This document shows positions 52,743 through 64,000 of a stretch of DNA of 64,000 nucleotides, in pieces. The first letter of the stretch is position 1, and each line of letters begins with the position of its first letter. This stretch comes from Motacilla alba alba (lineage: Eukaryota > Chordata > Aves > Passeriformes > Motacillidae). A program made the position numbers and the translations under genes. The stretch spans positions 26,936,115 to 27,000,114 of the forward strand of contig NC_052018.1 in assembly GCF_015832195.1 (NCBI RefSeq), in the 5' to 3' direction. The notes under the pieces are model-generated. The model saw only the letters and a list, made by a program, of their open reading frames with translations, did not search any database and was not told the DNA's origin.

Positions 52743-52790
52743 TTCTATCTGCATAAAAGAGCTTCTATCTGCATAAAAGAGCTTCTAGCT
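52743..52790. repeat. 20-bp perfect tandem duplication
   Basis: ttctatctgcataaaagagc at 52743-52762 is exactly repeated at 52763-52782 and a third partial unit (ttctagct) follows. Likely a recent slippage and possibly variable in length between individuals. Confidence 0.88.
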
Positions 52791-53484
52791 TCAGTTAAAG
52801 CCATGCATATCAAAATTTCATATAAACAAGAAACAGAAATAATCTATTTGGCTCAGTATAGTGATTCTGCTGAGTTTTGGAGCACAAACTCATTGCTCTT
52901 AATGATCCAGAGTAGCTGCTCTTAGCCAAGGCCTGTTACACAGATGGCCCCGGGCCATGAACTGCTTAAAGTTCACTGGTTTCTTTTCTGCAAGAATATA
53001 GTGTAGCTGTAATATCACCAGTTTGAGTGATTTGTAGATCTGTAATAAGTATAATGATATTGGCATTTTAGCATTATCTAATGAGAGTGAATTACATTTT
53101 TAATCTTGGTTATAGTAGTCAGTTTACATTGTGGACCACTGATATATTATATGTGTGGAATGCAAATGCTTTTTTTTTATGTAGAGATACTGCTATTAAT
53201 AAGATTTTTGCACTTTTTTGAAGCACAGCCTTGTCAAAGTGATTCAATATTTATAACCTTAAGTGTCTCCTTTAATTTGATGCAGAAGATAATCAGTGAG
53301 GAAAAAAACCTTGATTTCTCACCAGCAATACTTTCTGGTCTGTGGACTTAACACAGTGAAGGATATTTCCTTCTTTTTCATTGGAATTTATTTTGTTATG
53401 GTGTTAGGAGACTTTAATGAAAAGTTTAATACACATTTTATTAATATAATATCAGTATTGGCACTATATAATACATAATATTAA

Positions 53485-53530
53485 ATACATGCATAAGTGC
53501 ATAAGTGAAATACATTGCATAAGTGAAATT
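53485..53530. repeat. Degenerate tandem repeat of gcataagtg units
   Basis: gcataagtg appears three times within about 45 bases, with acat and aaat between the units. Confidence 0.75.
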
Positions 53531-54670
53531 CTTACTTTGCTAAACGAACTCTAGTGAAATTTAAAATAGAAGCAGTAAAAATATCACAGCATACAGCTGG
53601 AGACATATACATTTTTCACAATAAATAAGTCTGATATTATAAACTTCAAAAATACTTCTCTTAATATCTTCCTAATAAAATATGAAATGCAACCTATAAC
53701 TAATAAAATCACCCAAATTAACATAACTTTTCAATATAGATTTATTGAGAAGCATTCAGGAAATAGTATTGAAAATATTTATACTTACTTTTATGCCTCC
53801 CATTCTATATTTTGAATATTATAAATTTGGAATTTATTAGTTATACTAGAAACATTTATTGTACATTTTGATTAATAGTCTATGTTTAGATTTTACAATA
53901 ACTAGCAAAATTCAAGATTTCTGTGATGTGTAAAACTGTTCTTGTTTAAGAATCACGCAGTAGTAATAATGATTGTCAGCAAGAATTCAAACTTCTTTCA
54001 GGTAGATAAATCGGTAATGAATTATCCAAAACACTTACATTAACATACCCAGTAATAAGAAAAAGAATTAACAAATCCATAAAATGACTATAAGCATACT
54101 GAATAACCTAATTAGAAAAAAACACATAACATGTGTCACTCTTCACTACAATGCTCCCTGTGCACACCTTTTTCCTATAAGTTAATATCTCAAATACTGC
54201 AGCATCCAAGATCATCTTCTGCAGCCTTTTCAACACAGATTGACTTGAAAAGAATAACACAAGACAGCAATACACTATTACAATAATGTTTTAGCTTTCC
54301 CTTGATGGTATCACTTCTCTATATTGTTTAGCCTTGAAGACCTCGCAAGAACACATTTCTAGATGTAAAGCCTACTGGCACACTAGTAACAAAGAAACCT
54401 ACAGGGCAGCATTGGATACTTTCAGCAAAGTATCTGAAGTCTCATATATATTTATTTTTTGATTAATGGATTAGGCAAGACTGTCTATTACCATTATATA
54501 GAAGACATAATTGCAGTATATTGAAATTAGAAAAAAACTGATTTACTAATGTAATTTCATGACATTTTTCTCCTTACCTGCAAAAAACTTAAAAAAAAAA
54601 TCCCATTCAAAATATACATGACGGAACTAAATATGTTACAGAAATTGTAATATGAACATTTGTGTAAAAA

Positions 54671-54683
54671 TCTCTCTCTCTCT
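54671..54683. repeat. (TC)n microsatellite
   Basis: tctctctctctct, short. Confidence 0.7.
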
Positions 54684-55019
54684 GCCAAACCCCAAAATCA
54701 TTATTTGTTTTCAAAAGAAAAGTAACTGCCTATGGAAAAATACCTGAGTCCTAAAAAAGGAAAAAAAGTAGTAAAACAGTAAGAATATTATAAAAATCTT
54801 GATGGTAGAAATATAAACACAGGGATGTTATGATGCAAGAGTAAAAATCAAGAAAGGTGTAGGCTGCACTAGAAAAAGGTAATATAATAAAAGTAGTCAA
54901 ACAAATATATACAAACTCTCACTAATCATTTTGCACTAAAATTTCATGCAAAATGAAAAATATTATATTAGAGCTATATTATATATCACCAAGGTGATGA
55001 TAGTATTTGTTAAATACTA

Positions 55020-56960
55020 TAGCAGGTTAGAAGGGGTAAGGCAGAAAGACAGTAATAAGAGAGTTTAATTACTCCAAGCAGTCTGGTAAGAAATCATGAC
55101 AAAATATGCTGAAGGGACTACATTTTTAGATGCTGTAAATAATGGTTTCTTGGAGCCACTAGAGAAACTATGAAAGATATAATTCTAGGCAAATAATATG
55201 TTTCAATATTTCAAAATATAATAACTAAAAAAACCCCAAAACATTAAAAAAACCCTGACTATAACATACTCAACCTCTGTGTTCTCCTGGGAGGAAATCA
55301 CACTGAAAAAGCCACCAGAAGGTTTAACTGCATCAGGACAAGGTTATTAAGGATATAAAGAAATAGAAAGCTCAAAGGGAAAATGCTTGCAGGTTACAGA
55401 AGAACACCTCTATAGAGTTCAGTAACTGCATGCGATCAAGTAGAAAAAAATCAAGCATGACTTTAAAAAAAAAGCAAAAAAGAGATATTGATTGTCAAAG
55501 TGCCAGAATAAAGAAGACTATTAGTCAACACTTTTCTGGCCAAAATATGGGTGAAGGTTTAAAAGGGTAATATCTAGTAAATGAAATCTACTCTTATGCA
55601 TATATTAAAATGTTCTGGGATATATTTTAATTTTGGCTGAAAAAAGTACTTAAGCCATAAAATCAAAAAAATCCTGGGCTGGAAGGAATCTCACAAGATA
55701 TCTGGTCCAACCTTTCATGCGAAAGGGAGTTTAGATGAGATTATCTAACACCCTGTCCAATCACATATTGAAAGCCTCCAGGGACAGAGATTCTACCATC
55801 TTCCTGGGGAGGTTGTTCTATGTCCATCAAAACTTTCTAATATGTGAAAACTAGGAAGCCTGAAATTGTACAAAAATGTTATATAACTTTTAAATTATTT
55901 TTGATAACATTATAGAGAAAAGTGGCAAATATGACACTGGAATTTCAAAAGGGACTATGAAAGGCCAAAATGATTGAAGCAAAATTAAACCCAGCAAATC
56001 TACATTCAGAAGAAAATTCCTGAGTGCTGTATTGAAAAATGTAAGTAGCAAAAATATAGTATTATACCACATAAAGAATCTAAAATTTTGTTTAAGGAAG
56101 TTATGCTTCCCTGGTTACTAATATCTCTTGAACACATCAGTGGTCCTGTATAACAGGGTCACCCAAAAACTGAGCCAAGCTAATTTCCAAAGACATTTTG
56201 ACATTGTTCCCAAGCAAAAGTTCTTCAAGAAAATGAGTAATTGTGGGAAATACAGGAAGGGGATTTCTTAGGTGGGTGGTGAACAAACTCAATAAATGAA
56301 AAGACAAAAAATATCAATACCAGTTGAGTTTTCACACTGGTTTGATGCAATAAATATTGCCCACTGAGTCTTATGCTGTTAAACACATTCACAAATTATC
56401 TGGCAATGTAAGAAGTACTGATGCAAAAACACGTGCTGATCAAAACAAACTATTCAGAACAGGCAAAATATCTCTATAGTCAAGAGACAGGGCCCCTGAC
56501 TTCAGAGTAATGCTTAATTATATAAGAACAGAGCCTTACCATGACTTACCAATCTAAAGAAGAACAAATAGCAGAATATGTGATAGTACCAATGAAACAT
56601 TGATATGTAGAAATATTTTTGATGATATGACAAATATTTATTTAGTATATAAAAGTGCATAAATATTTAAAGTATCTTGAGTAACAGTAAGTGGTGCTCT
56701 TAATTAAGGTAAACATTCAAGTGATGCAAAGACAGAGTCAAAGCTCTGTCCTAAGTAGGACATGAGAAAGTAAATACATGTGAGGATCTAAGGCTGTCAT
56801 GCCAAGATTCAAAAAGAAGTCAGATTCTCCTCAGGATGCAAAATGCATTTCAAATCAACAAACACCCTGAAAGAGCCTTTCTGAATATTGTAAATCTCAA
56901 ACCTGACAAGAGAGCAGACTTAGAAGATGTATTATGTGTGTAGGGAAAGTCAGTTTAAAA
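55020..56960 (+). mobile_element. Ancient CR1/L3-like LINE, plus strand, decayed and interrupted
   Basis: The clearest block is at about 56189-56270, where the plus strand reads FQRHFDIVPKQKF, a decayed form of the reverse transcriptase DFQKAFD motif region, followed by a KMSN-like continuation. Earlier parts (ttaattactccaagcagtctgg, ggcaaataatatg) look like the upstream part of the same old element, and gtcttatgctgttaaac to acaaattatctggc like the following part. Frames are broken repeatedly. Limits are rough, and a minus-strand CR1 piece lies within it. Confidence 0.55.
55670..55832 (-). mobile_element. Short CR1 3' piece, minus strand, nested in an older LINE
   Basis: gggctggaaggaatctcaca, tctggtccaacctt, caccctgtccaatcac and gcctccagggacagagattc are the reverse complement of a CR1 3' end. 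It is oriented against the surrounding ancient plus-strand CR1 and less diverged, so it was inserted later. Confidence 0.78.
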
Positions 56961-59415
56961 GGGAGCGGCATAAATATAAGGACAAAAAATTTCATCCCAT
57001 TTTTTGAAAAATACAGATCCTGGAATTGATGCAAACAGGAACAACTCACAATTTCAGAAATGTAGCACTAAAATCACAATGAGATTCTGGATAAAAGAGT
57101 CAACACCGTTCATTTTAATTTTCTGTACCACAGCAGAACCTTAAACTCTACTGCATAGCTACTACAAACTAAACACCTATATTTCACTATATCTAGAGGG
57201 AAGACTAATGCTTGGCAATGCTGGCCTATCATGAGCTAGATCTTAAACTGATGGATCAGGTAATTCTTTAAATTATATAAAATATGAAATATTCTTTGGA
57301 TAATTCCTAGGCAGATTTATGATCTAATGAAAAAAACCCCAAAAACTTATAACCACTTTGCCTAAAAAAAGTTTTAAAAACATATGCTTTTTAATAGTTA
57401 AATATGGAAATTTCATATATGCTGTGGAACAACAGGAAATGTATGGACATTCAAGATCTGCCCCTCTGAGGTTACAAACTCCCCATTCTTTCTTACACCG
57501 CTATAGCAAACAGTTGCAGCCATGTAACAGTTGCAGCCATGTAACAAGGCAGCCTAGTATGCCTTGCAATCCTGTGACAGATTGGATGTTCTTTCCTTTG
57601 TTGGCTTCCCCAGAATCTTCTCAGGCTGAACACTGCAGCCCAGGGAGCATTAATTGGGTCAGGGCTGCTGTAATTTGCTCACATCCAACGATTACTGTAG
57701 CAGGATGCTAAGGAATCATGTACATGTTATATTATTATAAATTATAGCATGAAAGCTGCTGTCAGAGCCCAAGATTTATCAGATAAGGTGAATGCCAGAT
57801 AATCAAATCTAAAGCACTGTGCACAGATTGTACTAAATTCTCCCACTGCTTTGCAATGCTCTGGCACGGGAAATGGATCATAAACTGTTTCTAACTAGAC
57901 AGTTACAGAGGGGTTACTGTTGTGTTAGTCTATGGAAGCACAGCAGCTGTAACATAGAGCAAATTGCTTTTGGATCATTCTAAATTAAGGGTCTGATTCT
58001 GTATTTTGTAACACCTGTTTCACATTGTCCATTTCTTCACTCAATGCCACTGAATTCTGTGGATGAATTATTAAAATAGAAAGAACGTCATTTGTATGTT
58101 TTAACAGTTGGTTATTAAAATGCTAAAAACCATTTTATCTACATATGTATATACCTGAGCATATCTTAAAACTGGGCAGTACATATGATTGTGATATCAC
58201 ATCATCTCTTTTTCTTAGAAAAACAATATGTGTTCTTACATATGCATAGTGTATTTTACACATTTGTATTTGAAGTACAAGCCTGCTAGACTACTGTGTA
58301 TGAGTCTTTACATATATCATGATTTCCACCTCACCTTCAACATTAACATACTATGATCCTGAGCACATCACTCAATTATCTGTTTCCATTTCCCCATTGG
58401 TAACATACTGATGCCCACATATGTATTTGCACACCTTCCCCTTAATCTTTTATCTTTATTTAGAGGATTGCTCTCCTGGTACAGAAGCTTCCTTTCCTTC
58501 TGAAACTTCCCTGTTTCAATACTTGCAAGGTTTAATTACAGAGAACGTCTTGAGTTGAAAAGGAATATGAAGATATAATGACATTTCACATTCTCAATAC
58601 TGAAATACTATTAAGTCTAGAAATATATATTACTGGAACAATTACAGGAGCAGAAACAACAGTATTACTGCAATCAACTGCTACTGCTGTAGATATTTGA
58701 AAACAATATTTAATTTCCCTTTGAGTGTACCAGTCTTCTCTGCAGAGAAAAAGCCATTGCAAACAATTAACAATACTAAAACTAGCATGAAAATAATTAT
58801 TCTGAAACATGTCTTGAGATTTCAGAAACAATACCTTTTCTCAATTTCTGATTAGAAAGGTTTATTTCTGTGTGTAATTTGGTTTCTCTTCCTTTTCTGT
58901 TGATTTTAATGTCTTAAAAAACAGTGATCATAAACAGCTTTAAAACCCCAATGTTTTAAAAAGATGATGCTATTTAACTGTTCAATTTATTTTGCCATTT
59001 ACCTGCAGCAAGTCTGAGCTATTCCCATCATATTCTTTATCAAAGAAATAGGACAGAATACAAAAATAAGTAATAAACTAAGCTGGCACAGAACTAAAGA
59101 GGATTTTATTCACTGTGGTAAGGCAGCTGGACAAGATGTCTGCCAGCCAGATATTTAGAGTTTAGCTTTCATTCTGACTGCTCAGCAATGGCTTCCTAGG
59201 CTGTCAGATGGCTCCACTAAACTTTGCAAAGGACAGTTTACAGAGTCATAAAAACAATTTCTTGCTGTGCATGAAAGAGTTTGCAGTACTTGAACTTGGG
59301 TGAATTCATTTAAGGTGTTTCAGTGCATGTATCTGTTACCTTGATTTCTATCTACATCTTCAGATCCTCCAGAATTCATACTATGCCAAATACTTTTTCC
59401 ATCTTTGGACTGTGG
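56961..59415. other. Unique intron sequence
   Basis: Contains the 17-bp duplication at 57511. A less AT-rich patch at 57430-57715 has a 117-codon plus-strand frame without a recognisable domain. Confidence 0.55.
57511..57544. repeat. 17-bp perfect tandem duplication
   Basis: cagttgcagccatgtaa occurs twice without a gap (57511-57527 and 57528-57544). Confidence 0.9.
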
Positions 59416-60140
59416 CTAGCTAAGAGAATTGTAGATGTGTAGGAGAATGAAGTGGCAGAGACAAACGGTTATATTCTGACTATAACCCCCATTTTCCATC
59501 CTCCTGTGCCACTCAGAGGTAGTAGACAGATTTAGGAGTGAAGCTGTCTGGTAAATGAAATAAGGATTATCCCTCCCCTTTCCCCCAGAGCCAGTCTTCT
59601 CAACAGGGAATGTAAGCATACTGGTCAGGCAGAGTTTCCCTTTGGTAAATCCATGCTGGTTGCTCCTAAGGATGTGCTTGTCCTTCATTTGTTTCTATAT
59701 TAGTATCAGGAACATGGTGGTGCTATTGACCTGACTGGCTCATGGTTACCCATCTTCCTTTTTTAAGAAGAACATAACATCACATTTGTCTTTTTCCACT
59801 GTCATCAGGGGCTTTCTCTGATTGCTCTAGGCTTTCAGAGGGAATGGAGAGTGGCCTAGTGATAACATCAGCCAGGGGTGCATGCTTCTAAGTGTCTCTC
59901 TGAATCCATGGTGCTTTATATGTCTGGTTTACTTAAGTAGTCCATAACTTTATCTTGCTCTAGTGCTTCTCACCACCAATCACAGACACTAGGACTGAGA
60001 TCTGGGAGGTCTGAGATCTTCTGAATAGTGAAGAAATCTATTGAGTATTATGGCATTGCTTCCCCAGATGTCACAGATATTCTTTTAAATGCATCACTGC
60101 TTGAGGGTAAGGCTCTGATCTCCTGAAGAGACTGTGGCAG
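59416..60140 (-). mobile_element. CR1 LINE fragment, minus strand (reverse transcriptase core)
   Basis: Minus strand near 59660-59600 reads NQHGFTKGKLCLTSML, the CR1 RT block that precedes the DFxxAFD motif. Higher coordinates hold, as reverse complement, earlier RT parts: cctgactggctcatggttacc, cttccttttttaagaagaac, gtcatcaggggctttctc and gtgataacatcagccagggg. No intact frame. The end beyond 60000 is vague. Confidence 0.75.
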
Positions 60141-63100
60141 AAACGAGAGAAATCAGAATTGTTGCACCTTGCCTTACAGAGTGCTAAGTGCACTCTGAAT
60201 CTAAGAAATACTAAATAATAAACATACAGAAAACAAGAAGAAATATGTGGAAAGAATGCATAGACATTTCAGAGCTGATTAGGAAAATGTATAGGAAATC
60301 ATCAGAGGAGACAATATTTTACCCTGAGGGTTTTATTGGTCATCTCAAACTTCAATCAAAATGAAATGTAGATGAATCTATCCTAGAAATGAATCATTTA
60401 ACATGAGCCAATTCCAGTAATACACAACTCCCATGTCAACAGTTTCTGGTGCTGACAGCTAAAAGTTCCTGTTAGTCAGAAACTGAAGGAGTCTAGGGTC
60501 TGAAGTCACTGTTCTCTGCAACTTCCACAATATTGGAAGGTAGGAGAGCCAGAGTGAACAGCAGAATGAACTAGTCCTATGAGAGAAGGAGCTAAAACAA
60601 GACAATGTATTATTAGGTGAATACTGCAGGTATCACAAGGGTCATTATCAAACTTGACTCCAAGAGTGATCAGAGCACTTGTCAGAAAAAGCTGAGTCTC
60701 AGCTGGAGCAGAAATCTCCCTTGAAGCAAACTGCAGGATGAAGGTCAGAAACAGACCTGTACTGTTTCAGGGATGTGGAACATTTTACAATAGAAGCCTG
60801 ACTGCCTGGGTCTAAACTGATGGAAAAGAAACTTTCTGGAGTGGTTTCCTACTGCTGGGGTTGAAAAGCCCACATAAAGAGTACTTGGACAGGCAGTTCT
60901 CCATTCCCTGACAAAAGGGAAAAAAACCCAGCCTTTATAGACTATATTTGTCCTGGACCCTACAGACTTTGACAATGAAGCCAAGGAAAATCGAACTTCC
61001 CTGAAGCTAGAAAAATATAAAAAAAGAAAAATGAGATACTAAGATCAAAGTGAATACAAAAATCACAAATATACAAAAAATTAGGTGAAATAAAGGCTGA
61101 GGTCATCTCAAACAGAAAGAAAGCTGCAGTGGAAAACTAGAGAGGCAACTGAGAGCACTTTTTGGGAAAGCTATATGCTTTCCAAGTAATAATAGAGGTT
61201 AAGTATCACCAGCTTGAGCACTTGTACATATCCCACATTTGTTACCTAATTTAGATAACAATCATGAACCACAACATCTCACCTATTAATCCTGCATTAA
61301 GAATAGAATTAAACTGCAACATTCTAAAACAACGAAAGCCCATGCTGATATCCAACACATGCAGGCAAAATTTTTAGCAATAAATTACCTGTAAACAATT
61401 GTGTTTAATTTCTATTTGAATTTCTCTACTGTAAACTTGTTTTTCTGGATTTTACTGCCCTTTAGCTAGTAAAGAGCTATTTTCATCTCAAAATTCAGTC
61501 TCATATACACATTATTACTATATCTCTCAAACAAATTGCTTGTTTATCCACTCCAAAATACACTACATGAATTGAACTTCTCTAAGCCTTCACTATAAAT
61601 TCTTTGGGGTATCCTCCAAAAATTTCTTAGCTTCTAGAAGAAAGGTCATTCAAACATTGAAAATATAATTTTTTATATATCTCATTGGTATGGATACATT
61701 TTTGCAATAAATAAAATTCTATGTACAACTGAGGATAAAATATTCCAGACAAAAGTATAGTTTGTGTATGAACATTTGAATTAAGGGACAAGTTGTGAGT
61801 ACTATGAATACTACTTGATATGTTTTTTAATGTCATTAGAAGTACACTTTTTGTGAAATACTTTACAACCTAAAAAGCACTTATTCACAAGAACTTTTAA
61901 GCTGGATTTCAACAGTCTTGTCACATCATTGATTATTGTGCAATTTATTATAAGTTGAAAGCAATCTAGAAATGCTAGACTACAGTAGCAGTATCAAAAA
62001 CATGCTGGTGCTTGAAATTACTCTATTTGCCTCATGTTAAGATGACCTTCACTTACTGAAGAATGGAACAGAAATAAAAAGGTTAAATCAACTGCAGAGG
62101 GTGATGCCTACCCTAAAGTATGGCTTAAAAAATGAAAACTATACTACATGGGCCCAGTTTTTACAGTGCACTGGGGAAACAAAACACCTGCAGTCTAACT
62201 TTGCTCCAGTTATAGGGTGACACCAATCCAAAGATCCCTGTTTGGATAAATGAGACTCGCGGTTCACCATCTCAGTACTAACAGTTTATTTCACGACGTG
62301 GAAAACACAAACACTCAAAAGATACTCTTTATTATGTAATGGTGAACAGTTTTACATTCTGGAAGCACATTTGAGAATGAGACAAGAAAGTTAAATAGTC
62401 CAGATAGCAGCACAGGTTGGCTTTGGATAAGCAAAAGACAGAGACCAACTTGGAGCTATGTAACTAAAGAGGTCACCGGCACCTAATGTCAAAAATATAA
62501 TTTAAAAATTTGTACATAACTCTAACAATAGCCCCTTAGATGCTGAGGTGCACTCCTACTCAGACACCTAACAAGATGTAGAAGGCTGAACCAGCTGCAC
62601 TGGGAGCTGTGTTGCACAGGGGCCATGCTGCTGGAAGCTGCCTTAAGTGTGTACTGGGTGTATGGTGCCAGTCTCAAATGAATTACAGGGCCTTTGGCTT
62701 TGATCTGTGTTAGCATGAGTTAGAAGAGTTTGAGTGTCATAAACTGGAATAGAAATTTCTTACCACACTCATCCTGCTTTGGAAAAAAAAACCCACTGGA
62801 AATCACATAAGTGATGTGTATCTGTTATTGTAACTACTCTTCCCCAAAATTCTCCATAAGAACAACTGAGTAAGTCTCCAACTCTCTGCATGACCCTGTG
62901 GGTAGTCTTCTTCCCTAATTCTATACAAGCCCCACTGCACAGTACTTCTTATGCCTGCATACGTGGTTACCCAAGCTGCATACAGACCACAAATTCAAGC
63001 TCCTGTGCTGTCTCTCATTCACTAATGCAGTTTCACAGGTTAGCTTTCTCTTGCCAGGTCTGTTTTTACATACACCTGTGTGAGCCAGCACAGGATGCAA

Positions 63101-63462
63101 ACAGAGCCTCCTTTGTTTTGGAAACCATTGCAGTTATACTTTTCACATCCTCACAGAGCTAGCACCTGACATAACAGGTACCTCCTCTAAATTTGATCAT
63201 ATTTTTTCCTTCACTCTGCCTACTCAAGAGAAACAGGATTTTAGATAATAACTTTAGACCATAATGCCCTTTTTGTTCACTTACCAAAGTCCCACACATG
63301 AGCAATACTCTGCAAGGGACAGTATTCATCCCTTAGATGTAACTCTCAAAAAGCTGTAATTTTTATTTTTTGCATGGTTTAAATATCTTCAGTTATATTA
63401 TATTCAACATGCCACTTCTAAAATAATTCAAATTTTAAATAAAAATCAATAATTATAAATAC
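60141..63462. other. Intron sequence with a possible old retroelement at 62.2-62.7 kb
   Basis: Most is unique. At 62240-62480 there are several CpG sites and, on the minus strand, two AATAAA signals (near 62330 and 62291), as might be left by an LTR or a processed transcript. I could not assign it to a family. Confidence 0.4.
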
Positions 63463-63613
63463 CTGTTTTGCTGCATATGGATGAGGCAAACCACCAACAA
63501 ATATGGATCCTGTTTCCAGCCAGTAAGAACTGGACCAGAAATTTCTAGTTATTCTTGTATTTGAAGATAACTTCAGGATTGACATTTCTGCTTCACATGG
63601 TACCATGCCTTGC
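63463..63613 (-). CDS. EYS: EYS internal coding exon (laminin G-like domain, middle part)
   Basis: First of three consecutive EYS exons in transcript order. EYS is a large secreted protein of the photoreceptor extracellular matrix, built of EGF-like and laminin G-like modules; loss causes retinitis pigmentosa in humans (family knowledge). The exon has 151 bases: one base completing a split codon, then 50 codons beginning QGMVPCEAE and ending HPYAAKQ. It includes the strand motif GSIFVGGLP typical of laminin G folds and one cysteine. The acceptor reads ttttgcag and the donor is CAG|GTATTT. It ends in phase 0, exactly the phase in which the exon at 31976-32088 starts, and the joined peptide reads as one continuous laminin G domain. 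The start of this domain must lie in an exon beyond 64000. No stop or frameshift is seen. EYS is assigned from remembered resemblance to the C-terminal third of the family; another EGF/laminin G protein such as an agrin or Crumbs relative is less likely. Confidence 0.9.
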
Positions 63614-64000
63614 CTGCAAAATTCAGAAATAGGCACATTTTACCACCATATATTGTTTGCATTACTGCCTATCTGACAAATTAATTAGGCTGTTACTAAA
63701 CCAACAAGGAAAGAAAATCAAGTAAATAGCTGTTTTGTATTATGGAACTATAAATGTAAAAGAAGCTGTTTAACAAGCAGTTAGTTGACTTGTCTTTGGG
63801 ATTCGAAATTCTATTAAAATGAAGCCATATTGTAAATCTGGGCAGTTTAATTGCTAAAAAAGCCAAAGCACATAAATGAATGAATAAAAAGCATTAGAAA
63901 ATTTTGAATAATAACAAGAAGACTTCTTAATTTGCAAAAAAACACATCAATTGAACTGAAATATTTTAAATATCCCTCTTTCTCATCACACACACACAAA
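63614..64000 (-). other. EYS: EYS intron, right edge
   Basis: Intron upstream of the first EYS exon in the window; it continues past the edge. Only the acceptor pyrimidine/AG signal next to 63613 and a short (CA)n run at 63986-63997 are visible. I see no coding sequence. Confidence 0.75.

Larger units (their letters stand above)
52076..55019. other. Unique AT-rich intron sequence
   Basis: Only short tandem duplications are seen. Confidence 0.6.
32089..63462 (-). other. EYS: EYS intron of about 31.4 kb
   Basis: Defined by the GT donor at 63462 and AG acceptor at 32089 (minus strand). It holds two ancient plus-strand CR1 copies, several younger minus-strand CR1 pieces, five LTRs or LTR fragments and microsatellites, listed separately. 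Because the flanking exons join in phase 0 and form one domain, no coding exon is needed inside it. Confidence 0.85.

Noticed and set aside
57358..57711. 117-codon plus-strand frame
   Set aside because: Contains a tandem duplication and no recognisable domain; likely chance in a less AT-rich patch.
1..64000. tRNA, rRNA, CRISPR arrays, operons or prokaryotic mobile systems
   Set aside because: I saw no tRNA B-box, ribosomal sequence, or regularly spaced repeats. The window is vertebrate intron DNA, where bacterial systems are not expected.

Overview
The window is AT-rich vertebrate nuclear DNA, almost certainly from a bird. The evidence is the repeat content: many pieces of the avian-type CR1 LINE, several bird-type ERVL and ERVK-like LTRs, and long gene-poor introns. 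A neoavian or passerine host is a reasonable guess but is not proven by the sequence.

Only one gene can be supported: an internal part of EYS (eyes shut homolog, the secreted photoreceptor matrix protein), on the minus strand, so transcription runs from high to low coordinates. Three consecutive coding exons are present: 63463-63613, 31976-32088 and 7589-7818. Their splice phases join perfectly (phase 0 between the first two, a split Arg codon between the second and third). They encode the second half of a laminin G-like domain, a Ser/Pro-rich linker and one six-cysteine EGF-like module. Together they make 494 coding bases in 64 kb. The introns between them are about 31.4 kb and 24.2 kb, and flanking introns run off both ends.

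The rest is intron. Left part (1-7588): one ERVL-type LTR near 5.7-6.0 kb. Intron between the second and third exons (7819-31975): CR1 pieces at 11 kb, 15.8-16.7 kb and 23.9-24.5 kb, an ERVL-type solo LTR at 14350-14908, and a strong 20-bp-arm hairpin at 29551-29597. Intron between the first and second exons (32089-63462): an ancient plus-strand CR1 (32.3-33.7 kb), a cluster of three unrelated LTRs between 38.1 and 43.8 kb (one with a perfect 6-bp target duplication), a CR1/LTR mosaic at 50.5-52.1 kb, a second ancient plus-strand CR1 with a younger opposite CR1 nested in it (55.0-57.0 kb), and a CR1 reverse-transcriptase fragment at 59.4-60.1 kb.

I found no second gene, RNA gene, CRISPR array, operon or other new system. 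The most useful leads are the intact EYS exon chain, the LTR cluster with its CpG-bearing promoters inside a photoreceptor gene, the 29.55 kb hairpin, and one unexplained minus-strand open frame near 41.3-41.6 kb.
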